Of a stretch of DNA of 64,000 bases, positions 1 through 8,354 are shown in pieces. The translations under genes and the position numbers were made by a program. The notes under the pieces are model-generated. The model made no database searches and was not told where the DNA came from. It was given only the letters and a program-made list of their open reading frames with translations. This stretch comes from Flavobacterium sp. (lineage in GTDB: Bacteria > Bacteroidota > Bacteroidia > Flavobacteriales > Flavobacteriaceae), in NCBI RefSeq assembly GCF_030146175.1, contig NZ_JASLCE010000013.1:3843-67842 (forward strand), written 5' to 3'. Positions within the stretch are counted from its first letter, which is position 1, and each line of letters opens with the position of its first letter.

Positions 1-278
1 TGACTTTGTTCCTGTAAAACCACATGATCCCAGTTCCCTTCGGCGATTTTATTCAACACCGTAGGATTGGCAGCATGCTGTTGAAAACGCGAACCGCCGG
101 GCGTATGACTGTCATATTCTAAATGATCATTTGTAGATTGTGCTATTTTTTGGATTAATTCCGGCAGGTTATTATAATAGGTGTAACTATTCCCTACAAA
201 ATAAACCCTTTTGGTTGTCTGTGCATAACTCCAGGTTATCCACAACAAACACACGATAAGCAAGCCTTTAAATTTCAT
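1..278 (-). CDS. DUF4886-type SGNH-like exported hydrolase, 3' part outside window
   Basis: The first 92 codons of a gene whose 3' end lies beyond the left edge. The product starts with a Sec signal peptide (MKFKGLLIVCLLWITWSYAQ). It is followed by VYFVGNSYTYYNNLPELI, which is the SGNH block-I motif (GNS, nucleophile Ser) as found in DUF4886 proteins, and then by HTPGGSRFQQHA and WDHVVLQEQS, also typical of that family. SGNH enzymes are esterases or lipases; the substrate here is unknown. The ATG complement is at 276-278. Frame and motif agree well, but the catalytic Asp-His pair near the C-terminus cannot be checked in this window. Confidence 0.75.
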   Translation of the reverse strand, partial: MKFKGLLIVCLLWITWSYAQTTKRVYFVGNSYTYYNNLPELIQKIAQSTNDHLEYDSHTPGGSRFQQHAANPTVLNKIAEGNWDHVVLQEQS

Positions 279-410
279 GGTTTTACCGAATTATAATTAT
301 CTCAAATAATGTAAACAATCCTTAAATAATATATACGAATATACTTAAGTATTCTGACATTTTTAATAAATCATCACTTCAAGTAATAAAAATAGTAATT
401 CCTATAATTA

Positions 411-440
411 AAAAGCCTCCGGGACGATCCCGGAGGCTTT
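411..440 (-). terminator. Intrinsic terminator of the efflux operon
   Basis: Perfect 13-bp inverted repeat (412-424 with 428-440, GC-rich core GCCTCCGGGA) with a 3-nt loop. Read on the minus strand the stem is followed by a T-run. It lies about 50 bp past the stop of the TolC-like gene, so it ends the three-gene efflux operon. Confidence 0.85.
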
Positions 441-492
441 AACCTCACTAACTATCAACAAAATTTAATAATCGCCCTTTCAGGCGGAATAT

Positions 493-1932
493 TTAATTCC
501 ATCCACCTCCTAATGCGCGGTATATGTTTACCATCGCATTCATTTGCTTCATCTTCGTTTCGATCAGGTCAAATTTGGATTCCAGAGCGTCACGTTGAGT
601 CATCAAGACTTCCATATAATCGGCTCTTGCCGAGCTGAAAAGATCATTCGAAATTTCAATCGACTGGTTTAACGCTTCCACCTGTTTGGATTTCAGGTCG
701 AAGGTTTTTTCCGTATTGCTGATCTTAGCCAATTGGTTGGCCACTTCGATGTAAGCATTTAAAAGCGTACGTTCGTAATTATACACCGCCTGAATTTGTT
801 TGGCATTGGCAGTATAATACGCCGCTTTTATAGCATTCCTGTTAATTAACGGCGCGGCAAGATCGCCGGCCAACGAATACAACAAGGATTCCGGTTTAAT
901 TAAATAACTTGGATTAAACGCCTGATAACCGATACCGGCCGAAATCCCCAAAGACGGATAAAACCGGGCTTTGGCCACTTTAATATCTAATTTGGCGGCA
1001 ACAAGATCCAATTCGGCTTGTTTGACATCCGGACGATTTTCCAATAATTGCGACGGAATTCCGGAATGAATCACATTTGGTACCAAACCACTAAACGTAG
1101 CGGTACTTCGTTCAACCGGTTGCGGGAAACGACCTACCAAAAAGTTGATTTTGTTTTCCGTTTCCGTGATTCGCTGTTGAATATCAAACTGTAGACTTTT
1201 GGTATTTAAAACCTGTGCCTCGAATCGGCGTACGGCTAATTCGTTCACACGGGCTGCCTGTTTTTGTAGTTTTACAATTTCCAGTGCATTCCCCTGTATT
1301 TCAATATTCTGTTTTACAATTGCCAACTGATTGTCCAAAGCCAATAATTCGTAATAGGAATTAGCAATTTCGGCGATCAGATTGGTCACGGTAAAGTTTT
1401 TACCTTCTACTGATGCCAGGTATTTGCTTACAGCTGCTTTTTTAGCATTGTGCAATTTGTTCCAGATATCCAGTTCCCAGGTGGCATACGCTCCGATGGA
1501 ATAATCCTGTAGCGGTTCCGGCATTTCTTTTCCGGGTTTAATCTCGGTATTGGCTTCCATCGCACCGATGTTTGTAAAACGGGCTACTTTATCGAAACCG
1601 GCCGAACCTTTTAATCCGATAAACGGTAGGTATTCTCCTTTTCGCGCCCGGATTTCGTTACGACTGATTTCAATCTCCTGCATTGTGATATTCAACTCCT
1701 GATTCTTTACCAATGCCGTATCGATAAGCGCTACCAGGTATTTATCGGTAAAATATTCCTTCCATTTCATTTTTCCGGTATTCACCGAATCCTGTACTGC
1801 TGTTGTGTTATAGGCAGCCGGAACGTTTTTATTTTCCGATCTACCCAAGGTTGCAGGGGCTTTACACCCCGCAACCGTTAGTAGTAAACTGCTTACTCCT
1901 ATACCTATATATAAATTTAATCGCTTACTCAT
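493..1932 (-). CDS. TolC/NodT-family outer-membrane efflux lipoprotein
   Basis: A 479-aa outer-membrane channel of RND tripartite pumps. The N-terminus is a lipoprotein signal with lipobox LTVAGC (Cys23). The remainder has the two-fold OEP pattern of long amphipathic helices and short beta segments. The internal marker LLENRPDVKQAELDLVAAKLDIKVAKARFYPSL matches the family consensus RPDV..AE..L..A......AR...FP (split here for reading: LLENRPDVKQAELD, then the A-A-R-F-Y-P stretch). It is the last gene of a minus-strand operon and overlaps the pump gene by 8 nt, so translation is probably coupled. The exported substrate cannot be deduced. Confidence 0.92.
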   Translation of the reverse strand: MSKRLNLYIGIGVSSLLLTVAGCKAPATLGRSENKNVPAAYNTTAVQDSVNTGKMKWKEYFTDKYLVALIDTALVKNQELNITMQEIEISRNEIRARKGEYLPFIGLKGSAGFDKVARFTNIGAMEANTEIKPGKEMPEPLQDYSIGAYATWELDIWNKLHNAKKAAVSKYLASVEGKNFTVTNLIAEIANSYYELLALDNQLAIVKQNIEIQGNALEIVKLQKQAARVNELAVRRFEAQVLNTKSLQFDIQQRITETENKINFLVGRFPQPVERSTATFSGLVPNVIHSGIPSQLLENRPDVKQAELDLVAAKLDIKVAKARFYPSLGISAGIGYQAFNPSYLIKPESLLYSLAGDLAAPLINRNAIKAAYYTANAKQIQAVYNYERTLLNAYIEVANQLAKISNTEKTFDLKSKQVEALNQSIEISNDLFSSARADYMEVLMTQRDALESKFDLIETKMKQMNAMVNIYRALGGGWN

Positions 1933-4900
1933 TTTCTTGTTCCTCTTTTGTAAAATTATCTATCTGATGTACAAATTCGTGTGATAAAGAACTGTCTTCT
2001 TCATCGCGTATCAATTTTCTACCCGCTGCCAGTGAGCCGAAAATATAATACAATCCCGGTACGATAATTACCCCGAAAACGGTTCCGAAGAGCATTCCTC
2101 CAAGTGCTGCAGAACCCAGTGTTCGGTTACCGATAGCTCCGGCTCCACTGGCAAGCATCAACGGAATTAATCCGGCGATAAACGCAAAGGAAGTCATCAG
2201 GATCGGTCGGAAACGCACTTTGGCACCTTCGATTGCCGCTTCGAGTATTGTGGCACCTTCATGGTGCTTCTGGACGGCAAATTCAACGATTAATACGGCA
2301 TTCTTACCGAGTAGTCCGACAAGCATGATCAATCCGATTTGCGCATAGATATCATTTTGAAGTCCCATCATTTTCAGTAATAAAAACGAACCGAAAACCC
2401 CAACCGGAAGCGAGAAAACAACCGCCAACGGAATGATAAAGCTTTCATATTGTGCCGCTAAAACGAAATAAACGAACGACAATACGATTAAAAAGATATA
2501 AATGGATTCATTTCCTTTACCGGCCTCATCATACGAAAGTCCTTCCCACGCAATGTCATATCCTTTTGGCAATGATTTTTTAGCGACTTCACGAACTGCC
2601 TGAATGGCTTCGGCTGTCGTATATCCTTTTGCCGGAAGTCCCTGAATCGCAGCCGAGTTATACATGTTGTAACGGGTAATCTCATTTGGTCCCTGTGTTT
2701 TCTTCAATCGCATAAAGGCCGAATACGGTACCATTTCGCCATGATCATTTTTGATATACAGGTTTAAGATATCCGACGGAAGTCTTCTGAATTTAGGATC
2801 CGACTGTACGTATACTTTAAAGAAACGCTCGAATTTAATGAATCCCTGTTCGTAGGTACTACCAATTAAGATATCCAGATTTTCCATCGCTTTTCCGATA
2901 GATACTCCTTTTTGCATCGCCAACTGGTTATCGATTTCCAATTCATACTGCGGATAGTTGGCCGCGAAGAACGTAAACAAACCGGTTAATTCTTTACGTT
3001 TACCCAGATCTTCCATAAACTTCTTGTTTATTTTATCGAAGTCTTTGTAATCGACCGTGGTACTCTTATCCAAAAGACGCATTGAGAAACCACCCGACGA
3101 ACCAAATCCCGGAATGGCCGGTGGTTCGAAAAACTCAATTTTCGCACCAAGTCCTTTGGTTTTTTCTTCCAACTCTTCCATGATTTCCGTAACCGTATGT
3201 TTTCTATCGGACCATTCTTTAAGGTTGATCAAACACGTACCAGCATTGGATCCCCTACCTTCTGTCATGATTTCATAACCTGCCAGCGAGGATACGGATT
3301 CTACTCCATCCACATGCTCGCAAATCTTCTGTAAACGTTGTGAAACCTGATTGGTTGTTTCCAACGTCGATCCCGGAGGTGTCTGAATAATAGCATAGAT
3401 TGTTCCCTGATCTTCACTTGGAATAAATCCGGACGGAAGAATCTTATTCACAAAGAAAGTACCGGCACAGAAGGCGATCAATACTCCGAATGTTAGCCAT
3501 CTTCTACTTACAATCGATTTCAGCAGGCTTACATATTTACCGGTCATTTTATCAAAAACACGGTTAAAACTGTCCAGACTTTTGGTTAGTATGTTCTTTT
3601 TAACCTCTTTTCCGTGGTTATTTTTGAGCAACATCGCACACAACACCGGTGTTAACGTAAGCGCAATCAAGGCCGAAATTACAATCGAACTCGCCATCGT
3701 AATCGAGAACTGGCGGTAGAACGTTCCAACAGGACCGGACATAAAGGATATCGGTACGAATACAGACACCATTACAGCGGTAATAGCGATAATAGCACCA
3801 CTAATTTCACCCAATACTAATTTCACCGCCTGATATGGCGTAATATGTGGGAATTCTTCAAATTTGGCATGGACTGCCTCGACGACGACGATCGCATCAT
3901 CGACCACAATACCAATGGCCAATACAAGGGCAAATAACGTTACAAGGTTGATCGAGATTCCGAAAAACTGAATGACAAAGAAGGCACCAATTAAGGAAAC
4001 CGGAACCGCTAATATCGGAATCAGCGTAGAACGCCAGTCACCGAGGAAGATAAATACTACCAGTGCCACTAATATAAAGGCATCACGCAAGGTATCGACA
4101 ACCTGTTCCATAGATGCATCCAGGAATTTCGATACGTCATAACTGATTTTATAATCCAATCCCGGAGGGAAGGTTTCTTTCATTTCCTCCAGCTTGGCTT
4201 TTACCTGTTTGATTACATCGTTGGCGTTACTACCGTAGTTTTGTTTTAATACGATTGAAGCCGAAGGATGTCCGTCTAAATTGGAATAGATATCGAAGAA
4301 TTCACTACCCAGTTCCGCTCGTCCGATATCTTTTAATCGGATACTTTCACCATCTGCATTGGCCCGGATAATTACATTTTCATATTCCGATGGCTCACTA
4401 TAACGTCCTTTATAGGTTAAAACATATTCCAGGGATTGTGCCTGAATACCGGAACTTTGCCCGATACGTCCCGGACGTCCCACGATACTCTGTTCGCCCA
4501 GTGCTTTCATTACTTCATCTACCGAAACATTGTACGCTCGCATACGATCCGGATTTAACCAGATACGCATGGCGTAGGTTCTACTTCCTAATATCTGAGA
4601 TCGAGCAACCCCTTTAATCCTGTTAATTTCAGGAAGCATTTTTACGTTGGCATAATTGTACAGGAATTTTTCATCCATGTTTTTACCTTTAGCATATAGG
4701 TTGATGTACATCAACATACTCGGCTGAATAGGTGTGATTACCACCCCTTCCCGTTGTACCAGTTCGGGTAGTAACGGCATTACCTGATCCACCCTTGTTT
4801 TGACCCTCACAACCGCCTGATTCGGGTCGGTACCCGGTTCGAAGATGATTCTTAAAGTCGCTTCACCGGCACTGGTTGCATCGGTCGCCATATAACGCAT

Positions 4901-5122
4901 GTCCTGAACCCCGTTAATAGCATTTTCCAATGTTATCAGTGTTGATTTCACCAATACGTCTGCACTGGATCCCGGATAAGCGATAAAAATATTTACTGTT
5001 GTTGGCGCAATATCTGGAAATTGCGATGTTGGCAACTGTTTAATTGCCAGGGAGCCCATAAAGACAATCATAATCGAAATTACAATCGCAAATACAGGTC
5101 TATGTATAAATTTACTAAACAT
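1925..5122 (-). CDS. RND efflux pump inner-membrane transporter (HAE1/AcrB type)
   Basis: A 1065-aa protein, the usual size for AcrB/MexB-type proton-driven multidrug transporters. N-terminal TM1 starts FIHRPVFAIVISIMIVFMGS. The TM4 motif LAIGIVVDDAIVVVEA carries the paired aspartates of the proton relay. The TM10 region LVGLLGKNAVLIVEFA carries the conserved lysine. The periplasmic porter and docking domains are present in both halves. It sits between adaptor and channel genes, 23 bp after the adaptor and overlapping the channel gene by 8 nt. The last ~25 residues are charged and cytoplasmic. Substrate range is unknown; drugs, bile salts or detergents are typical for HAE1 pumps. Confidence 0.95.
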   Translation of the reverse strand: MFSKFIHRPVFAIVISIMIVFMGSLAIKQLPTSQFPDIAPTTVNIFIAYPGSSADVLVKSTLITLENAINGVQDMRYMATDATSAGEATLRIIFEPGTDPNQAVVRVKTRVDQVMPLLPELVQREGVVITPIQPSMLMYINLYAKGKNMDEKFLYNYANVKMLPEINRIKGVARSQILGSRTYAMRIWLNPDRMRAYNVSVDEVMKALGEQSIVGRPGRIGQSSGIQAQSLEYVLTYKGRYSEPSEYENVIIRANADGESIRLKDIGRAELGSEFFDIYSNLDGHPSASIVLKQNYGSNANDVIKQVKAKLEEMKETFPPGLDYKISYDVSKFLDASMEQVVDTLRDAFILVALVVFIFLGDWRSTLIPILAVPVSLIGAFFVIQFFGISINLVTLFALVLAIGIVVDDAIVVVEAVHAKFEEFPHITPYQAVKLVLGEISGAIIAITAVMVSVFVPISFMSGPVGTFYRQFSITMASSIVISALIALTLTPVLCAMLLKNNHGKEVKKNILTKSLDSFNRVFDKMTGKYVSLLKSIVSRRWLTFGVLIAFCAGTFFVNKILPSGFIPSEDQGTIYAIIQTPPGSTLETTNQVSQRLQKICEHVDGVESVSSLAGYEIMTEGRGSNAGTCLINLKEWSDRKHTVTEIMEELEEKTKGLGAKIEFFEPPAIPGFGSSGGFSMRLLDKSTTVDYKDFDKINKKFMEDLGKRKELTGLFTFFAANYPQYELEIDNQLAMQKGVSIGKAMENLDILIGSTYEQGFIKFERFFKVYVQSDPKFRRLPSDILNLYIKNDHGEMVPYSAFMRLKKTQGPNEITRYNMYNSAAIQGLPAKGYTTAEAIQAVREVAKKSLPKGYDIAWEGLSYDEAGKGNESIYIFLIVLSFVYFVLAAQYESFIIPLAVVFSLPVGVFGSFLLLKMMGLQNDIYAQIGLIMLVGLLGKNAVLIVEFAVQKHHEGATILEAAIEGAKVRFRPILMTSFAFIAGLIPLMLASGAGAIGNRTLGSAALGGMLFGTVFGVIIVPGLYYIFGSLAAGRKLIRDEEDSSLSHEFVHQIDNFTKEEQENE

Positions 5123-5145
5123 GTTTTCTCTTTTTAGTTATTCGA

Positions 5146-6231
5146 TTATTCTGCATATAGCTCTAAATGCGACATAACATATTCAGGCTTCTCTAATTTG
5201 TAGTTGATTTTTTCATTCTCTTTTACGAGACGTATTCCTTCGATAAGTACTTTATCATTTAGCGACAAGCCGCTTTTAATCACGAAAATATGTGGTAATT
5301 CTGCAGCGATTTGAATTTCTCTTGATCGCAATACATTGTCTTTATCCACTACGTATACATACTTTTTGTCAAGAACTTCAAAAGTTGCTTTTTGCGGAAT
5401 CAGAATCGCATTTTTAAGTGGAATTCCCATTTTGATGTTACCGGTTTCTCCGTGACGTAACAATCCTTTAGGGTTCGGGAATGTTGCTCTGAAGGCAATG
5501 TTTCCGGTTTCATTATTAAATTCACCTTCAATAGTTTCCACTACACCTGAATGGTCAAACATTTTATTATTTGCCATTAATAAGTTTACTTTTGGAGCAC
5601 TATCGCTTTTTACTTTCGCTTTATAATCCAGATATTCGGCTTCGGGTACATTATAATACACCCACATTTTACTATTATCCGAAAGATTGGTTAACAGATC
5701 ACCTTCGTCTACAAGACTTCCCTGTCTTACATGAAAACGGTCGATGATCCCGTCGAACGGCGCACGGATTTCGGTAAATCCAAGGTGTACCTGCGTTAGC
5801 GCTAATTCGGCTTTGGCTTTATCTAGTTTCGCTTTCGCCATAGCCAATTCATTTGGTGCAACCACATTTTTATCGGCAAGTCGTTTGGTATTTTTATATT
5901 CGATTTCAGCAAAACTGGCTTCAGCAGCTGCTTTTTGTGTTTCTGCTTGGTATAATTTTGGCATAATCTGGAATAACAATTGTCCTTTTTTCACAAATTG
6001 TCCTTCATCGACAAAAATTTTCTCCAGATATCCACGTTCCTGAGCTCTAAGCTCGATATGTTGAATGGAATGAATCTGGGACACATAATCCTTTGTAATC
6101 ATCGTATCCTTTTGAACAGGATTGGTTACCAGATATTTTACTTGATCTTCTTTTTCGGTTTCTTTTTTTGACGTACAGCCAATGGAACACAACAAGGTAC
6201 ATAACCCTGTGAGCATTAGGATTTTCTTCAT
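5146..6231 (-). CDS. RND efflux periplasmic adaptor (AcrA/MexA-like lipoprotein)
   Basis: A 361-aa membrane fusion protein with lipobox LLCSIGC (Cys19). Domain order is as in AcrA: first lipoyl half (RAQERGYLEKIFVDEGQFVK), coiled-coil hairpin rich in A/K/E around residues 95-145, second lipoyl half (EIRAPFDGIIDRFHVRQGSL), beta-barrel and membrane-proximal domain. It links the pump to the outer-membrane channel. It is the first gene of the operon adaptor-pump-channel; no TAnnTTTG motif is obvious in the 157 bp upstream. Confidence 0.93.
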   Translation of the reverse strand: MKKILMLTGLCTLLCSIGCTSKKETEKEDQVKYLVTNPVQKDTMITKDYVSQIHSIQHIELRAQERGYLEKIFVDEGQFVKKGQLLFQIMPKLYQAETQKAAAEASFAEIEYKNTKRLADKNVVAPNELAMAKAKLDKAKAELALTQVHLGFTEIRAPFDGIIDRFHVRQGSLVDEGDLLTNLSDNSKMWVYYNVPEAEYLDYKAKVKSDSAPKVNLLMANNKMFDHSGVVETIEGEFNNETGNIAFRATFPNPKGLLRHGETGNIKMGIPLKNAILIPQKATFEVLDKKYVYVVDKDNVLRSREIQIAAELPHIFVIKSGLSLNDKVLIEGIRLVKENEKINYKLEKPEYVMSHLELYAE

Positions 6232-6388
6232 AATGGTTTTGCTTTTAAGCAGTATAAAATTTTATTGATTTTTTAGTGTACGGGCATAGATATCCTTACT
6301 CCGAAACGGGCAAAAAAATCCCAGGAGCATGGTGCCGCAAAACAAATGTTAGTGGAGATAGCGTTTTAACGCCAATGGTGGTTTGGAA

Positions 6389-6805
6389 TCAAATTCTGAT
6401 AACGCGGAAGATGATAAATTTTTTGCAGGAAGGCAAAAACAAAAAAGGCTTACAAAGTTGTAAGCGCTTTTTTATAGTGTAGTAATCCCTAGCGGGTACT
6501 TGTGTGTATAATACGGTAGTAAAATAATTATTTAACTCCAACCATTTTTTAGAAGACGTCAGTTCATTTTCTTCAGTCTCATTATCGGTAGGATATGTTT
6601 TGTCATTTAATTTTTCTACATGGCATGAAGTATAATTTGTGATATCACTAAGTGTACTGTATACACCAGCGTTCTGAAATTTTTCAGAATTCCCACTTGT
6701 TTCATAGCCCAAAAACTGCTGATGTGCCGTACGGGCAAAAAGCCCGACAGATCCGCTCAGCAGCACAAAACATAGCGCTATAAAAAATCTAATTCTTAAC
6801 TTCAT
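6389..6805 (-). CDS. Small exported protein of unknown function (138 aa)
   Basis: The ATG at 6803-6805 gives a clean signal peptide (MKLRIRFFIALCFVLLSGS, cleavage near GLFARTA). The same frame runs 40 codons further upstream, but that part looks non-coding. The mature part is polar and acidic. The C-terminus (YYTIKKRLQLCKPF then IIFRVIRI) resembles short exported flavobacterial proteins I recall with IKKRL.FCK endings; I cannot verify this. A terminator hairpin lies inside codons ~112-122, upstream of the stop codon. Same strand as the efflux operon, 157 bp upstream of it. Function unknown. Confidence 0.6.
   Translation of the reverse strand: MKLRIRFFIALCFVLLSGSVGLFARTAHQQFLGYETSGNSEKFQNAGVYSTLSDITNYTSCHVEKLNDKTYPTDNETEENELTSSKKWLELNNYFTTVLYTQVPARDYYTIKKRLQLCKPFLFLPSCKKFIIFRVIRI
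6441..6472 (-). terminator. Terminator-like hairpin inside the 3' end of the small exported-protein gene
   Basis: Perfect inverted repeat GCTTACAA (6448-6455) / TTGTAAGC (6458-6465), extended by A/T pairs around one bulged base. On the minus strand it is followed by CTTTTTTGTTTTT. It looks like a strong intrinsic terminator, yet the open frame continues 16 codons beyond it. Confidence 0.65.
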
Positions 6806-7123
6806 AATAATGGATTCAAAATTATATAAAGTTGTGTATACAGACCTTTTAAGAAATGTTAAATTTTCAATAAAATAATACCTCCCAATCGAAGCTCTTT
6901 GTCCGGTTATTACATTTACAAACATCCTGAAATTTTTCGAATAACAAGCAAAAAATATACTTTTTCAAAAACAGTAACAGTTAATCAATAAAGAACTCTA
7001 TTTCAACACTTTTAATTCTCATTGATTAGCTGTTTAACTGCTTTAACTCTTAAAAAACATTTCATCTGAAACAATACCGACTACCATTATAATAGCCATC
7101 TGTTCCGGATTCAAGACTTTTAT

Positions 7124-7471
7124 TTACCCTTTGTATGTATTTTTCACTACATAGTTTTTTCGAAACTCGTCCAGTTTTTTAGGACTTCTGTTAATTAATC
7201 GTTCGTTTAAGGCCACTTCAATGTCTGACATACGATAAAGACATTTCCCTCTTAATTTTGTATAAGGTAGTAATTCGTCCTTACGCAAACGTTGTAATGT
7301 TTTTGTACTAATATGGAACAATTGACATACATCATAATTGTCCATCCATATTTCATCCTGTTCTTTTACCTGTTTTGGTTTTGTGTCGTATCCTTTGATG
7401 TATTCTTCTATTTTCGCAATTTTTGCTAATAGCATCTGATACGCTTTGCTTTCTAAAGTAACTAACTCCAT
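7124..7471 (-). CDS. Helix-turn-helix (MerR/excisionase-type) DNA-binding protein
   Basis: 115 aa from the ATG at 7469-7471, which starts MELVTLESKAYQMLLAKIAK; a longer in-frame start at 7513 lacks support. Residues ~1-30 form an amphipathic helix. Residues ~45-95 contain an HTH_17-like winged helix (DNYDVCQLFHISTKTLQRLR...LPYTKLRGKCLYRMSDIEVAL), the fold used by excisionase-like proteins and by regulators on Bacteroidota conjugative elements. No integrase or transfer gene lies nearby, so it may be an orphan regulator or a leftover of a mobile element. Confidence 0.75.
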   Translation of the reverse strand: MELVTLESKAYQMLLAKIAKIEEYIKGYDTKPKQVKEQDEIWMDNYDVCQLFHISTKTLQRLRKDELLPYTKLRGKCLYRMSDIEVALNERLINRSPKKLDEFRKNYVVKNTYKG

Positions 7472-7754
7472 AATTTTCTGTTTTTTCAATAAAAAATAAA
7501 AGATCGTTTCCATTAACGTTTTCTAAAATTATCCCGTTTTTTTTATTCTGACAGTCTATTTGGCTCTTTATTAGTATGTTTTGACCTATAATTCCTTTTT
7601 TTAAAACTTGTGATTATTCTTTCGTTTTCTCAAAAAGCAAACTATTAAATTGATACAAAAAATCACTTTTATACGCTTCTTTTTAAATAATAATCACATT
7701 TTTCAATTTTTTACTTTTAAATCGTTAAAACTGTAGGAAGTGTATTTCGTGTAA

Positions 7755-7952
7755 TCCGAAATTGTTTCTTTTGGGATTTCTACTCCGGGAAAACCTGATA
7801 TCTCTTCTACCCGCTGGCGTTCGGTATCCGATCATAAAAACCGCGTGTATTATTTTGAAACAGTTCTAACGCCAACTACCTTTTGGGTTGACTTAAAGGA
7901 AATCGACTTTGGTGAAAAAGCAGCCGTTAGAAAATATAAAGTCTGTATTTAA
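7755..7952 (+). pseudogene. 3' remnant of a linear-amide C-N hydrolase (choloylglycine hydrolase family)
   Basis: Open frame of 65 codons after a stop at 7752-7754, ending in TAA at 7950-7952. It reads SEIVSFGISTPGKPDISSTR, then WRSVSDHKNRVYYFETVLTP, then TTFWVDLKEIDFGEKAAVRK. This matches the C-terminal part of Ntn-type C-N hydrolases (penicillin V acylase / bile-salt hydrolase family), where GISTP, the W.(S/T)V.D..N..YYF strand pair and FWVDL are characteristic. The catalytic N-terminal Cys and about 250 residues are missing and no matching frame is visible upstream, so this is a truncated relic. Confidence 0.7.
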
Positions 7953-8304
7953 CAAATAACACCAATGCCCTTTTTATCCATAAGAATGATTTGTTTATCC
8001 ATATAGTCACTCAACGTGATTAAAAAAATTGCCTTTTTGGGTCATTTTGAAAAAACAATACACATTAATTCTGCTCCAATTGGAAGTATTCGATTTTAAC
8101 CAATTCGCCTGCTTAACAATTACATCATGTATAGTATAATTACTAAAAAACACAAATAATTCGCATTACGCCTACACTTAAACCGAAAAATGTGTCATTT
8201 CATTTAACAAATAATTTAAACCGGTAACATTCTGTTTAATAAAGAATAACCTACAGCTTACCATAACACAATCTTAGAAACGGCAATTTTTAACACCTAG
8301 CCTC

Positions 8305-8312
8305 TATGTTTG
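8305..8312 (+). promoter_or_regulatory. -7 promoter element TATGTTTG
   Basis: Exact match to the Bacteroidota -7 consensus TAnnTTTG, 43 bp before the ATG of the large surface protein. No clear TTG -33 element at 17-23 bp. Confidence 0.5.
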
Positions 8313-8354
8313 TATTGTATTGATAATCAATAGTACAACCAAATCTTTTAATTT

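Larger units (their letters stand above)
7472..8354. other. Gene-poor, AT-rich interval with one gene remnant
   Basis: About 880 bp without an intact gene. 7472-7754 is strongly AT-rich with no coherent frame. 7755-7952 holds the remnant described separately. 7953-8304 shows no feature I can name. The TAnnTTTG motif for the large surface-protein gene is at 8305-8312, leaving a ~35-nt 5' UTR. Confidence 0.5.
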
